Below are positions 26,701-41,700 of a stretch of 64,000 nucleotides of DNA, piece after piece (within the stretch, counting starts at the first letter, position 1; each line of letters begins with the position of its first letter). The DNA comes from Gnetum montanum (lineage: Eukaryota; Streptophyta; Gnetopsida; Gnetales; Gnetaceae). The notes below the pieces were generated by a model. That model had not been told where the DNA came from, searched no databases, and saw nothing but the letters and a program-made list of their open reading frames with translations. The stretch is from positions 58,894 to 122,893 of the forward strand of contig MNCI01002198.1 in the NCBI GenBank assembly GCA_015680685.1, read 5' to 3'. A program made the position numbers and the translations under genes.

Positions 26701-29700
26701 ATATTTGGTATTATGCTTCTTTGAGGTTTAAACCTCTTACTTCTCTTTTGATATTTGGAATTATTATAATTGTTTTTTTATAGCTTATTTTATTATTTTC
26801 CTTGGTGATTACTAACCCTTGGTGTTTCTTGCTAAGAACAGAATGGAAGAATGTGGGCCCATGCTGATCATGTATTTGGTAATTTTATAATTAAAATATA
26901 TTTTTTAATATTTGGTAGCATGTCTTATTCCATAGAATGTTGTATTCTATTTTTTGCTTGTTGAACCCCCTTGCTTGGTTCCCTATTGGTTTATCCTAGC
27001 TAATGGTACTATTTTGGATTTAACCCCAAATTTCATGTTGGACCCATGTAACCCTTGCTCCATGTAATTAACTCAATTGTGGAATTTTACCCAATTTATT
27101 TTTAGTGGTTTTTAACCAATTGTTATCAATAAAGCTAAGACATACCTCTCTTCCTTGCATGAAATTAGATGTGCCTGGTTCTTTCTCATTCTTGCCTTGG
27201 TGATTGGAGAACTTGTGGAGCCTTTGAGCCTTATTGTTGCAAAGCCTTTCTTCATCAAGAGAAGCCTAGATCTTGAGGTAGAGTAAATAGATCTTCAATG
27301 TTTGAGTTTCCAATAGTTGGATCTGATTTCCTTCTTTCCTATTTGTGTATTTTGATATTAATGCTTGATCTTGTTCCATCATGTTATTATTTCTTTCCTC
27401 CAACCCGTAATCCCGCCTCTCTACGTAATCTTCTTATGCATTTCTGCTTTTTGCAGATTTTCATGGCTCTTTTGACATTTTCAACGTTGTTTCCAGTCTG
27501 ACATCTTCCTGGTAATCAGTGATAATGGGTAAGCGTGGTGAAGTCTGGTCCATGATGTTTTTCAAGTTTAAGGTAAGTGCTTGCAATGTCTCTTGGATTT
27601 AAGGTCAACTTGCAATGTCTCCCAAGTTTAAGCTAAATACCTGTGATGCCTCCTGGATTTAAGGATAATCTATAATATCTCCCAAGTTTAAGATAGCTGC
27701 CTGCAATGTCTCTTGAATTTAGGATCAGCACTTGTCCATGTTGCTTATGATTGTTCACATCAATTAACACTTTGGATTCATGATTCAGAATGCTATGGAA
27801 TAGATCAACCATAATGGTTATTTACTAGAATAGACAATAAAGCCAATATAGGTGTGGCCTCAAAACAGAATTCCTTGAGAGAAGTCGTTTCCTAGTATAA
27901 ATCGTGGATAACCTACTTCACTTAGCATTCTTATTTCACATCATGGTTTGGTTACATTTTGCTCGTAAAACATGCATTTTGAACATCTGGGCATTTGGCT
28001 AACATTTTGTCCAACAAGTGGGCCTCATTCTCCAACTATTCCAGTGCACCAAGTGGTTTACTCTACTAGAAGATTTCTAACCCTTCGAGCATATTTTTGA
28101 TGCAGACAATGGTAGTAGGAAAGGATAGAGTTAAGAGCTTGTTGGTTGGAATTTTAGATCAAGGACTTGAAGATTATTTACATTATGTTCTTTGATGTAA
28201 TTAAGGTTAAAGGGACACTTTCTACTTGGAACTTTTACAAGGGTTGTGATGTAATGAGGTGTCTAAGCATAAACTCTGAATTTGGGGTTTTTACTCATGT
28301 TATTCATCCTTGGAAATTAAGTTTGATTCTATACTGCTTATGGTTAAATTTGTCCTTCTGTTAATATTTGATAAGCATTATCAAATCACACACCCTTAAG
28401 CAATTAAGTTAAAACATTTTAGTTATGAAATTTATAAGTAATATTTTTGGGTCATGACAGTATGCTTTTACGTAATATCAATCTTCCTTCCTCATCACAT
28501 TATCATATACTCATGATTGGGCTCTTTATAAAATAAGTCTGATATTAGAATGAAACATAATTTGGTCTGCTTCTTTATAGAGACTGTCAAAGGGAAAATC
28601 AACCCACTCTAATTCGGATAAGGCTAGGATGTTAACGATATGATTCTCAAGGAATGAAATGCCTAGACATAGGTCCACATTTCACCGATGAATGAGACCT
28701 TCACTTTTAAAATTGACTTCTCTTTAACTGCTTACTGTTTATTTATAAATGTTGAATTTGATTTTCTTGCTTTTCCACCATGGGCTCTCGTGACATCAAG
28801 GAAAGACTACAATATAATTCGTAGAAACTCTAGTTCCAGAACTGACATAACAACAGACATAAGTTTAAGTGTAAACAATAAGGATTAACTCTGCCTTTCT
28901 AGTTTATATAAGAAAAAACTATTCTAGAAGAAATGCAAAGAGAGTTGATGATATCCATTGGTATTCATCTTGTTATGATGGGGTTCAAGCAAGTAAATGG
29001 ATAACGCCATCCAATTTAAAATGGTGAAAAATACTTGAATCATGTGACCAGATTTTGATCAACAATTTTTCTGTAAAAGTAAAAAGTTTGAGAATTATAA
29101 TGCATCTCCAGAGAGAGAATAGTTGGCAACATTGTAGCTAAATGTGGCAACTTCCAAACATAACAATTGACATAATAACTTAAAAGTGATGCCATCATGA
29201 TCATAAGTCCACAGAAGTAAATATTTCTAGTATATTATGCTAGTGCATAAGCACCTCTTACTATAATTTTCAACGTCTATGTGTGCATGGAAAAATAAGT
29301 TAACCATGTAATATGGGCAGTTACAAGTCACAATATTACACAGTACAGCAACGAGGAAGCCAAGCGAAACGCGTGGAAAGTTAAGACCAATAACGGGTAT
29401 GATCAGCCCAATCCTAAACACAGTGGAACAGCGAAGTATCGTCAGAAAAGACATACAAGACATTCCATGCAGATGAAAATGTCAATGCCTTTTAAGAAAA
29501 AATATAATGCTGAAAATGAAAATGTTTAACATATGATTATTTAATTGCTTTAATTCTGTGTAGCTAAAAAATGTCTGTAGCTACAAAACTATACGTTGAA
29601 TAACATGTAGTCGATTTTGATCAAAGTGGATCAATTTTTAATTAAAATACATGTAACTTTTCTGTTCATCTCAGTCCAATACATATCATACACTGTAGTG

Positions 29701-32700
29701 TCATCATGTTCAACAAACATCTTAATCATGATGAACAAAACTAACACATAAGATAGTTATCAATGCTACCACCGCAGCCAACATACCGTGTAGACTCCAA
29801 TGACATGAATTTGGCTCGTTGTTGCTCATACCAAAAGTGCTATGGTCATAGCCAGACTTTTTGTATGGTCAAACTAATCATGTTCATATGCCCAAAAGTA
29901 GTTGTAAGCAACTAATAACAATTTAGCATGTTATGAATTGACATGTCTATCAACTTCAACGTGTAAATTTCAAGTGTATAACCAAGAAGGTCTACATAAT
30001 AGAACAAACAAATATTGAAGAAATATTTTGTGAAAATTGTGTTATTGCCAAAAGTCATAATGTCTCCTTTCAAAGAAATGAATCCCATAGGAAGAACAGT
30101 TCCTTAGAGTAAATCCATTCTAATATTGTTGGTCCTATAAATCCTTGTCATTTAATGGTGACTGCTACTCCATAACCTCTATTCATGATTATTCTCAAAA
30201 AAATTTGGTTGTATTCTATGAAAAGCAAAGATCAGGCTCTTGATATGTTTAGACTGTTTAAAGCTAGGGTTGAAAATAAGACCAATAGAAAGATTAAGTG
30301 TTTCTGTGTTGATAATGGAGAAGAATTTTTGTTTCAATGTCTTTGAGCAACTCTAGTGTAAAGCATCAAACATGAAAGGACAGTCCCTAGCACACCACAA
30401 CAAAATGATATTACCAAAAGGTACAACAGAACAAGCCTAGATAGGATTTGAAGCATGGTAAAATATTCTGCATTACCAAAAGATTGTTGGCACGAGGCTG
30501 CAAAAACTGTTACGTATTTGATTAATGGATCCCCTAGTGGATACCAGAGGTTGGATAAAGTGGGAGGCAAATAAGTTATAACCATCTTAGAACCTTCGGT
30601 TGTATTGCATATGCATCTATTCCTAAAGAAAATAGATCTAAACTTAAGGATACAGTACACAGATGCATTTTTGGAGGCTATAAAGGTGATCATAGGCAAT
30701 ACAAATTATGGGATCCAGTTGCTGATAGAATATTCAGAAGCAGAGATATTTATTTTAATGAAAATGTAATATATGGACAAATTGAACAGTTAACAGAAAA
30801 AGAAAGAAAAAGTAAAAATTGACACATCCTCTATTGTTTCAAGACAACCATTTCAGCAAATATAAAATCAACAGCCATCTCAAATGTCTAGCCCTATGAA
30901 TAAGGATACAAATGGTAATGAAAGAACTAAAGAGCAAGTACAAGATGACTAAGGTGAGCACCATGAAGAAGGTATTGGTGAAACACCTCAACATTGGGTT
31001 TGAAGATCTACCCACATTACTAGGCCTCCTAACAAGTATTCTCCAATTTTACATACCGTTTTGTATACTGAAAATGGTGAACCAGAAAATTTTCATGAAG
31101 TTTTGCAAAGTTCAGATTGGAAGCTTTAAAAGTCAACTATGGATCAAGAGATGACTTCACTAAAACAAAATTAGCCTTGAGAGTTGGCTCCTCTTCCACC
31201 TGGTAAGAAAGCCTTGAAGAATAAATGGTTGTTTAAAATCAAACTGAGGCTGGCCGATCAGAAAGATACAAAGCTAGGATGGTGGTAAAGGGGTATACAC
31301 AAAGAAAAGGTATTGATTTTTCAGAAATTTTCTCTCCTATTGTAAAACATGCTTCAATCCAAATAGTATTGCCATTGGTAGCTTGTTTAGATTTGGAATT
31401 GGAACAATTAGATGCCAAAATAGCACCTCTACATGGAGATCTAGAAGAAGAGATCTACATGGAACAATCAAAAGGCTATGTGGATTAGCAATGACCCAAT
31501 TATATTTGCAGGTTCAAAAGAAGCCTATATGGGTTGAAACAAGCACCAAGGCAGTGGTATAAGAAGTTTGACATGTTCATGCATGAACTACAATTTGTCA
31601 GGTCCGAAGTTGTTCATTCTGTTTATTTCAAGGGTAGCATATCAAGTAAAGTTATGATTCTTTCATTATATGTTGATAATATGTTGGTTGGTAATAACAA
31701 TTTAGCTATAATTAAGAAGTTAAAAACTAATTTGTCAAGTAAGTTTGCAATGAAAGATCTGGGTGCAGTTAGACAAATCTTGGGTATGCAAAGATGGAGG
31801 GATAGGATGCAAAGGAAGTTATGGTCAAGCTAGGAAAAGTATATTAATAAAGTATCGCATCAATTCAACATAACTTCAGCAAAACCTATAAGTACTCCCC
31901 TAGCATCACACTTCAAGCTATCCACAAATGATTGCCCTAAGACTGATATTGAAAAGAAATTATCTCATATCAATCAGTTATGGGGGATTTAGTGTATGCT
32001 ATGCTTTGTATAAGACCAGATATTGCTCATGCAGTGGGAGTTGTAAGTAAATATATGAGCAACCCTGTTATAAAGCATTGGAATGCTGTAAAGTGGATCC
32101 TTCATTATTTAAAAGGTACAAAATTCCATTGCTTATGTTTTGGTAGTTCTAATTTGAAACTTGTTGCATATGTAGATGCAGATAATGAAGGCAATCTTGA
32201 TAAAAGAAAATCTACATCAAGATACGTCTTTACTCTTAGAAGACGGACCATCAATTGGATATCTAGACTACAAAATGCTGTTGCATTATCTTCTACAGAA
32301 TCAACATATGTAGCATTATAAGAGGCATGCAAAGAGAAGATATGGCTATGTAGTTTCTTTGATAATTTGGGCCTCCAACAAAAATCTTATAGATTGTTAT
32401 GTGACAATAAGAGAGTTATTTTCTTGGCAAAGAATGTTGTGTATTATACAAAGACTAACCATATAGATGTAAGGTATTATTTCATAAGACAAGCAATTGA
32501 AAAAAAGACTAAAGGTGCATAAAAATGATAATGCAGCTGATATGCTAACAAAAGTTGTTTTTGCAGAAGAAAACAGTGTTTTGTAAGATGAAGATGGGAT
32601 TGACTTAATAAGGAAGTTTGAAAGTAGAGCAGATTTGACTTCAAGTGGGAGATTGTTGTGATAGTGAAGTAAAATATATTCCTTAATTCTCTCTCTCCAT

Positions 32701-35700
32701 AATCTCTAATCAAGAAATGTGTAACTGGTTGTCTTTTTTGTTGTATTTTACTCAATAAGATTGATGACATGTAACAAATTAATTATCAGTCACTGATATT
32801 CAGTTAGGTTGATCATTATCCTTTCAGGCTGAATGGATGTAAAATACTGATTGAATGCCTAAAACTATTTAAAGGAGAGGGAGAGAGGTAATAGATGTGG
32901 CAAGAAATTCACTTCTCAAGAAGAATACAATCTGCCTACTTTCCCATGGTAGTTTCCCTTCACATTGAGAGGTTTTCCCATGTAAATATTTGTCTCTCAT
33001 TTCATGTTTGTCTACTATCAACAATTGCATGAGTGCATTTATTTTTCAGTTCTAGATTTTAGGCCCAATATGATTTTATTTCAAACTTTGGGGTATACGT
33101 TCATAGCCTTTTATTCATAAACCCTTTAAATGGAAATCAGAGAATGATGTTGCTTTCTAAAAAGTGAAATGCACCCAAGCCCACAAGCCTTCCTGTCCAC
33201 AATTTAGGGAAACCTACCAATGGAGATTGTGCTTTTTAATGAATGTAGTGTAAGAATGATCTCTTTCTTCCCAAGGATGTATTATACCTTGACAATTAAA
33301 AAGTAACGGTCTATCCCTAACTGTAACTTGTTCATAAGGCTTGTGATCTATATCCTTCGATTCAACAGTACAATTCTAGAAGGTTGTAATGAGATAAATG
33401 CCACTTGAAATACGGTAAAAATATACGTTCAGGTTGGTGTAAAGCAAACTCCCAATGATTAAAAAAATCACAAATTACACACTTACCCTAAAGGATCACC
33501 CCAGTTCAATGCAACAAAGGGAATGTTGATGATGATGAAGACGGCCTATATGCATAATGGCAAATCAATGTTGCATCCAACAGAAAAGAAAAAAGTGTTA
33601 CTCATTTTTTAATATTTTCACTCCTAGTGGCAAATTTTATCAATAATTTCCTGAGTTGTGCTTTAGTTTCTTTAACATTTTATTAAAATATTTTCCAATA
33701 TTACTTCATAAGATTTGGTACTAACAGCTTTCACAGTAAACTTAGCAAGACATGGCTTCCTTGGTTAGATCATGTGGCTTATGACTGAACAAGTCACAGA
33801 TTTGATTTCAAGGGGATTATGTTGAGACAAGTGCAACCTGAGAGCATGTTAAAAATATATGTTCAAAGCCCATGGTATCAGGCAGACAGCTGCTCATAAA
33901 AAATTATTGTCAATTCAATCATCTACCTTAATGAAGCCACCATCATGTGGCTTATGACTGAACAAGTCACAGATTTGATTTCAAGGGGATTATGTTGAGA
34001 CAAGTGCAACCTGAGAGCATGTTAAAAATATATGTTCAAAGCCCATGGTATCAGGCAGACAGCTGCTCATAAAAAATTATTGTCAATTCAATCATCTACC
34101 TTAATGAAGGCACCATCATGATGATGATTAGAAGCTTCTAACAATAAAGTAATTTGTAGTAAATAGTAATACGTAGTAATCAGCCATTTAGACATCATGA
34201 ATAAGCTGGGAATAACACTGAGTCATAAAAATGCAATTCTACAATATAAAAGCAAGCATATGTACCTGATGTGTTGATTTGCATGGAAGAAACCTTTCCT
34301 GGATAGCCCTCCAGTCATTATTGTAAGCCATTAGACCAAGCGCCAATAATCTGCATAGAAAGGGAAAGCTGACTAATAATATTCTCTATTACACTGCTGG
34401 CCAAAATAACTCATATGATCCAAGCTTGAGAAAGGATTAAAGAACTATTCTCTGTCATCACACAAATTTCATTATTTTTTATTCTCTGCCCTGTAAATAA
34501 AATATGCCCTAAACTCCTCCAGTTACATATCCAAGTTTGTACCTTGGATGTTTATAGATAGCAAATACATTTAAGATGACTTGATATAATGGTTCTTAAA
34601 TGTTGGCCATAGTATCAATTCTGCTTCAGTGATGTTTCTGGAACTCCCATGTGACTTCTTTATCAATGTTCGGCAGTTAACATCTCACTAGTAGTTTTTA
34701 TAATTTAGAAAGCACCACAAGAAACAATTGTCCGGTTTTGTTTTTCTTTTCCGGGGTATGTTACTGATACGTCTTAAAATATTTTGTTAAGAAAAATGGA
34801 CTGTGCATAAAATGGTAGATATAAAAGTTGTTCTGAAACTGCAACATTATAGGAAGCATCAAGAACATAGCATTAACAGCTACAGATATATTTCCTGCAC
34901 AGTATGCCAGGACTCAACTTCTGGTGAGTATCTGTAGGACTGTGCAGTTGACAATATGGAGGATGTCAGATCATCATTCATCCATGAACCACCTTGAAGG
35001 GGATACTATGTATCTGTCATAAGAAGCTGCTGTTTGCTGTTTGCACAAATAAAGACTCAATGGAACCCTAGCCATTCTTGTGAAAATAACAATTATTGCT
35101 ATGCCACAATTTAAAAGACAACGTTGTTCTTCTAGTAAGGATCTACTATAGGAAAACATGCCTTGTTGGTAGATCAAAGGTTATTTCCCTCCAAAACAAG
35201 GGCCAGGAGTGTGGAGATCCTATCCGATTCCATGCTATCTTAACCATCACCAATAGAAAGACATGGACCTGATTCCTTTGTGAACCTTGTCACAAGGATA
35301 TGTAGGCTTGTTGAGGGTTGTAAAAAGGAAGGTTGTTAAGGACTGTTCACAAAGTTCAGATTTTCTCGCCCATGGTGATAAAATAGGTTGTTAAGGACTC
35401 GACACAATAGATGTTCCTTGTTGTATTGAGAGAGATAGAAGAACAAAACTCTATGCAAATGAGCGTGCAGATTGAGAACATGTTGGGGAAGCTGGTGGAG
35501 CTAAAAAAGCAATTCGCAATTTTGGTGGAGAAGGGTTACATTCAACCCTTCAAATCTCCTTATGGAGATGTTTGCTAAAAAAGAAGATGGCTTGTTGAGA
35601 TTGTGTTGTGACTTCAAGCTCTTTAATAAGTACACCATCAAGAATAGATATCAGGTACCATTGGTTTCGAACCTGTTCGACAGCTAACAGGAGCTTGAGT

Positions 35701-38700
35701 CTTATCTCAACTCGACCTTTGCCAAGGTTACTATTAGGTGCAGATTGTGGAAGGCAACGAAGAAAAGAAAACATGTGTCCCTTGTTATGGCTCGTACAAG
35801 TGGACGATCATGCCATTTGGGTTGGGCAATACTCCAACTACATTCTACACTCATGAATGAGGTGTTTTGTCCATGCCGTGACAAGTTCATCGTGGTATAT
35901 CTCAACCACATTTTGGTCTACTCTCATTGATGGAAAAGCACATTCAGCATTTGGACCTGAAGTTCATCAAATTGTGGGAGCATAAACTATATGTCAAGTG
36001 GGATAAGTGCAACTTCAATAAGGCAAAGCTAAAATTCTTAAGCCACATCATTAGCGGAGGCAAGGTGAAACCAAACCTAAAGAAAGTGGGGTCATTGCCA
36101 CATGGCCTGTATCAAAAGATGTGCATGAGTTGCACCAATTCTTGGTGTTGGCAAGTTATTACAAGAATTTTGTCCATGGATTCTCTGGAGTGATGGAAAC
36201 CTTAACTAATTTGCAGAAGAAAGACATCCCCTGTAACTACATTGTCAAGAAGCTTTCGATAAGATCAGGATGGCCCTCAAAATCCATGTTGGCCCTTCCT
36301 AATTTCTCGAAGTCACTCAAAGTTCATACTAACACTTCAGATGAGGCAACCGATAGGGTGCTCATATAAGATAATCATTCAATGGCATTTGAGTCCAAAA
36401 AACTAAATCAAACAAAACAATTGTGGCTAATGCATGAAAAAGAGAATGGCAACACTATCTCCTTGGTGGCCCCATTGTAGTCAAAACTAACATTGCGAAA
36501 AGCTACATTCTCAATCAGTCCAACTTGAAGCTAGATCTTTGAGCCTGTTGTAGGAGTTTGATCTTGTGTTTGTCTATCGACCAAGCAAGAAAAATGTAGT
36601 GGTAGATACTTTCAGCAAACATCCTCAGGTACACTCAATGGATGTTGTGGGGCAGCCCAATAACTCTTGGGTAGTGGCTGACCATGAACACTGGCAAAAA
36701 ATCAATGACAAATTGCATCATGATCAGCGTGCTCAAGAGCTATTAAAACTGAACCATGGAGGTGATGAATCAAATTTTAGTGAAGTTGATGGTATGCTCT
36801 CATGTTCAAGCATAATCAAATTTCTACTCCTAATTGGGATGCCTTGCATTCTTAGATCATTGACAAATGCTAAAGCATTCTCTGGGTGGGCCACCCAAGG
36901 CACAAAGAAATGGTGGCATTAAGGGAGCAAAGTTTCTATTGGCCTAATTTAACGGTTGATGTGGCGAATTTTGTGTAGAGCTCTTTGGTTTGCCAGCAAG
37001 ATAAAAGTTCCAATGAAAAACCAAGGGGTCTACTTCACCCTTTGGAGATTCCAAAGCTCCCATGTGTGATTGTCTCCCATGGATTTCATCACGAGACTCC
37101 TCACAGTACAAGGATTTTCCAACATCCTTGTAATTATGGATATGTTCTCGAAGTATGCCATTTTCATCATGTGCTCTACCCCTTGCACAATTGAGGATAT
37201 GGCATCATTATTCTTTGACAACATAATTTGCTACTTTGGTTGCCATCAAGCATTGTTTCAAATCATGACTCCTATTTCACAAGGGATTTCTAGCGAAAGT
37301 TGTTTGAAATGCTAGATATGAAGCTGCAGATGTCTTTAGGGTATCATCCCCAGCACGATAGACAAACACAAGTAAACAAGGTTTTGGAGGAGTACCTGAG
37401 GTACTTTATCCAATTTGATCAAACAAACTAAGTGCCTCTACTACTTGTGGCTCAATTCAACTATAACATTTAGAAGTTCTTAGCCATAGGATTCTCTCCA
37501 ATAGAATTAACTTTGGAAAGGAAACCATCATCCTCAATTTGTGAAAACCTCACATCAAGGTTTTAATCCTTTAATAGATGAATTTGTGAAATCTCGGCCA
37601 AATCATATCCAAGTTGCTAGGTTGTACCTAGAAAAGTCTATTCGGCACATGAAGAAATATGCATATAGCAAGAGGAGACTATTGGATTTTGTAATTGGTG
37701 AATGGGCTCTTTTGAAGATGGATTATGCAAGGTAGATGAGCCTAAAGATGAAGACAAGCTAGAAGCTCTTAAGGCATTACAATGGAGCTTTCAAGGTCCT
37801 TGCTCATGTGAACTCGGTTCCTTACAAGTTGCAGATGCTAGCATATCTAGCCAAATATTGTCCGATGTTCCATCTTTCAATCCTCAAAAAGCTCAATCTA
37901 GGCAATACTAGTCCAAAAACACCAAGATACAAGGCCTCCAAACATTGAGGCACTTAAAGGATGATGGATTCCTTCCATCTTCAACATGTGCACCACCAGT
38001 TGTGTTTCAAATCAAAAATTCAAATTCTTAGTACACTAGCAAGGTACATCTTGGAGGAGGATACTTAGGAAGAATGGCAAACTCTCAGGAACAAGTAGAC
38101 TTTTGTTGCAAACTTCTACACAAAAAATCACATTGGTTTACCCTTGTGGATGTACAAATGTGGCCAGCCAAAGGTAGCCACTTCTTAATGAGAGTCATAG
38201 TGTTGCCCATAAAAAAATTGGCAGACATGTGATAGGCTAGATAGCACCAAAGTAGATCCATGATAGACCACTTCTAAGGGGCAGAGAATTAGTATCTCCC
38301 CCTTCAGTTAAGAAGTTGGGTGATGCAATAGTAAGGCTAGAATCCCAAGACCCCTACACATGCCAGTGGTAGGCTATCACTAGGCATGGGGAATGGTTAC
38401 ACCAAGGCACAAAATAGCCTCCCCTTAGTTGCAGAAGGATCAACTCTACACTCTCATTTTACAACCAAAGGTAGAGGACTAGATCACATGTCAAAGGAGT
38501 AGACTCTCATTTTACAACCAAAGGTAGAGGACTAGATCACATGTCAAAGGAGTAGAATTTGCTTAAAGGAGAAATGTTGGTACAGTTCGCATGAAAAAAG
38601 GCAAACCTTTTCTTCCTAAACTCAAGTTGCACAAACTTCTCTAAGCCTATGTTAGATGTCAAGTTGAATTCAACATTTGTGCTTTACGGTTGAATAACCC

Positions 38701-41700
38701 TAGTCGCAACACCTTCCTATCTACAACTATTGGAACGACTTCTAGTTGTTCGAATCCTTTAATATTCATTAGGACTCTTCACGTTTGGAAAAGTATATGG
38801 ACAAAGACTTAAGCTTCAATGATGTCACTTCTTTCAAGTGGGGGTGAGTCTAGGAAAACATGCCTTGTTGGTAGATTAAAGGTTGTTTCCCTCAAGAATG
38901 GGGGTCAGAGGAGCATAGAGATCCTATCAAGTTCCATGCTATCTTAACTATCACCAATAGAACTACATGGCACTAATTCCTTTATGAACCTCCTCACAAG
39001 GGTATGTAGGCTTGTTGGGGAGGCTTTGCCTCCCTAACTCAAGCCACTACCCTACTCTTCAAAGCATGGATTAGAGCTAGATGTGTTAGAGTAGAAGCAG
39101 AGCTTAGCATCGTTTGTGTGTTTACTAGTTATTGTCTAGGTATTACTTGTGTGTGTGCATGTATCTCATTGGTCTAGTTACTTGTTCATTTACTTATGGT
39201 GTATTTGATGCACCACTAACCATGGACTAACAGGTTGTGTACTTCTATGATGTGCTTGCAAGTGCTCTAAGCTTTGAGGCATAATCCACCTAGAGTCTAC
39301 CCTCTTTTGTTGCTACTTTTGAACTCAGAGGTGGTGTCAAACGATATTTTCAAGGGCGGCACCATTACACTAGTTGCACATTAGATACACCATAAGTAAA
39401 TGAATAACTAACCAAACCAATGAGGTACGCACAGACAAGCAACACATGTACAATAACTAGCAAACACACAAATGATACCATTTCTCTTAAAGAGCTAAGC
39501 CACATTCCTACACTAACACATCTAACCTTAAGCCCTACTCTAAAGAAAATGGCAATGGCCTGAGCTAGGGAGGCAAAGCCTCCCAACAAGCCTACATATC
39601 CTTGTGACAAGGTTCACAAAGGAATCAAGGCCATGTAGTTCTATTGGTGATGGTTAAGATAGCATAGAATCCGATAGGATCTCCACATTCCTCCAACCCC
39701 ATTCCAGAGGGAACAACCTTTGATCCACCAACAAGGCATGTTTTCCTACATCTACCAACATCTTTGAAGATTTACAACAAATTAGAACATTAAAGGCATG
39801 CTACATAATGTCCATGTATTTGAAGGTTTGAGTAGGTATGACCTACTCTAAAGAGCAAGGTTATGGTTCGTCATTATCACAGCAATAGGATCAATACAAT
39901 GACCTAATCTCAAAACTAGGATTTCAACCAATTTATGTAAAAATACCTGAGCCTTAATGTAATCATAAACAAGGACTCTTCCTCAATCATCAAATTTAGA
40001 ATTGCACCCCAAAAAATCCTCATAATACTTGTTAAAATGCAAGAACAATAGCAACAGAAAACAGCAAGATGTAAGTGAAAAGAAATTCACAGAGTTATAT
40101 CCTAAGAAACACTTTCAAGAGAAATAAAAGCAGCATAGCTAAGGATCCTAGCGTGTGCTAGATATGAGAATTCAAGATGCAGGGAGCAGCCCAAGTTTGT
40201 CCTATTCCAAGATCTATTCAACAACTGAAATGCCGCAGTTGCAAGAATCTTCTGAAACTGCAAACCCTCAATTCATAGCTGGAATGTGCAAAAGTTTAAA
40301 AACAAAATTTTCACCATCAAAATTAAACCCATAGTTAATCACCCACCATACCCCATAAACATGACATTTATATTGCATTAATAAGCTGTAGGCTCTTGGT
40401 AAGACTTGTAAGTTGCAGCCTACAAGTCACAGATTCAATCCCACCTGATTATTCTGAAAGATGCATGCATTGGTAAATTTGAATTATGTCCAATAGATCA
40501 ATATGGTATTCACATGAACATAATAAAACAATTCAGTTTCAATTTCATTATTTAAAAAAATTGGCCTTAATAAAAGCAAAAAACAAATTCCCAACAATTA
40601 CATGAGATGTCCATTTTTCCTGGCTTTGTTTGCACAAGGCTATAAAAACTTGCCACCCTTGTCTGTTACAGTTTTCATTTTCCACGAAATCATTTTTAGG
40701 AATACATCAATATAAAACAGATGTAAAACCCTTAGAAGTTACATTAAATATGTAACAGAAAAGATCAGCCATTACATCAAATTATTGTCATAATTTAAAC
40801 ACAGTCAAAATTTTCATACAGCCAATTTAGCATTTGGTTTCTTTAAATGCACTTTTTGTTTTCAGTTAGGGTTGAAGTTTCTGTCTGTCTATGTTGGAAT
40901 AGATAGCAATGCCAACAATATTAGCCACCAGACTTTCCTAGAAGTTTCTAGGAAATAGGAGAGCATGTCTAGATTCAATGAACCCAGAGTTAGCTTAAAA
41001 GCAACCATATGTACAAATTGAGATGAAGGGTAATGGAATCAATTGCCTAAGCGTTAGCCTTAGCTAGGTTATCGCTTGGGACTTATTTTCAGTTTTTTAC
41101 CTATCATTATGGCTTTGAAATGCATGGTTGGTTTTGTTTCTGTTGCACTAATCCATTATGCTAATTTTTGTTTCCAATTGCAGAATTTCTTATTGTTGCT
41201 GGACCCTAACAGTTGTTAAGAGGCTGTAAAATTGAATCAAAAGTTAGATGCAGCCTAGCAGTCTAAACATTGTTCAACAATATCATCTACATTCAAAGTC
41301 TCTCACCAATGAAAAGATATCGAAAACTTCATAGTCAACACAGAAACCATTTGATAAAATTAGAATTGATATAATAAAAAGAGAGCCAAAGGAAAGCATG
41401 AGAAGAAAACAATCCCAAATGAAATAGCATAAGTATACTATAAAGGCAGTGACATACTCATCCTCTGCATCAGTGAATAGAACTCGATTTGCATTTGCTA
41501 CAGGAGGTGGCTTGTGGGGAAATAATGCAGCATTAAAGTATGGGTGGAACTTTTGCACAACTTTCATAATTTCTGCTGGAACTAAAGCAAGAGATTGCTT
41601 TTTTGTACTTTCTACCAATGCTGCTGCCATCGTTTTCTTCTGTTGGGGCTGAGTAGCTACTGACAAATTTGTTCCACTTGCCACTGGTAGCTTCTGGGAA

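Noticed and set aside
29227-30699. Minus-strand frames at 29463-29227 and 30699-30334
   Set aside because: The first has no motif; the second is the antisense of copia integrase.
39365-39610. 81-codon minus-strand frame with hydrophobic segments
   Set aside because: It lies wholly inside the inverted LTR arm of the intron 3 gypsy element.
41283-41457. Continuation of the exon 3 frame beyond the donor
   Set aside because: After ...LFTDAEDE the sequence is hydrophobic and unlike the family, while exon 4 at 34350 restores the conserved ELLALGLM with canonical splice sites.
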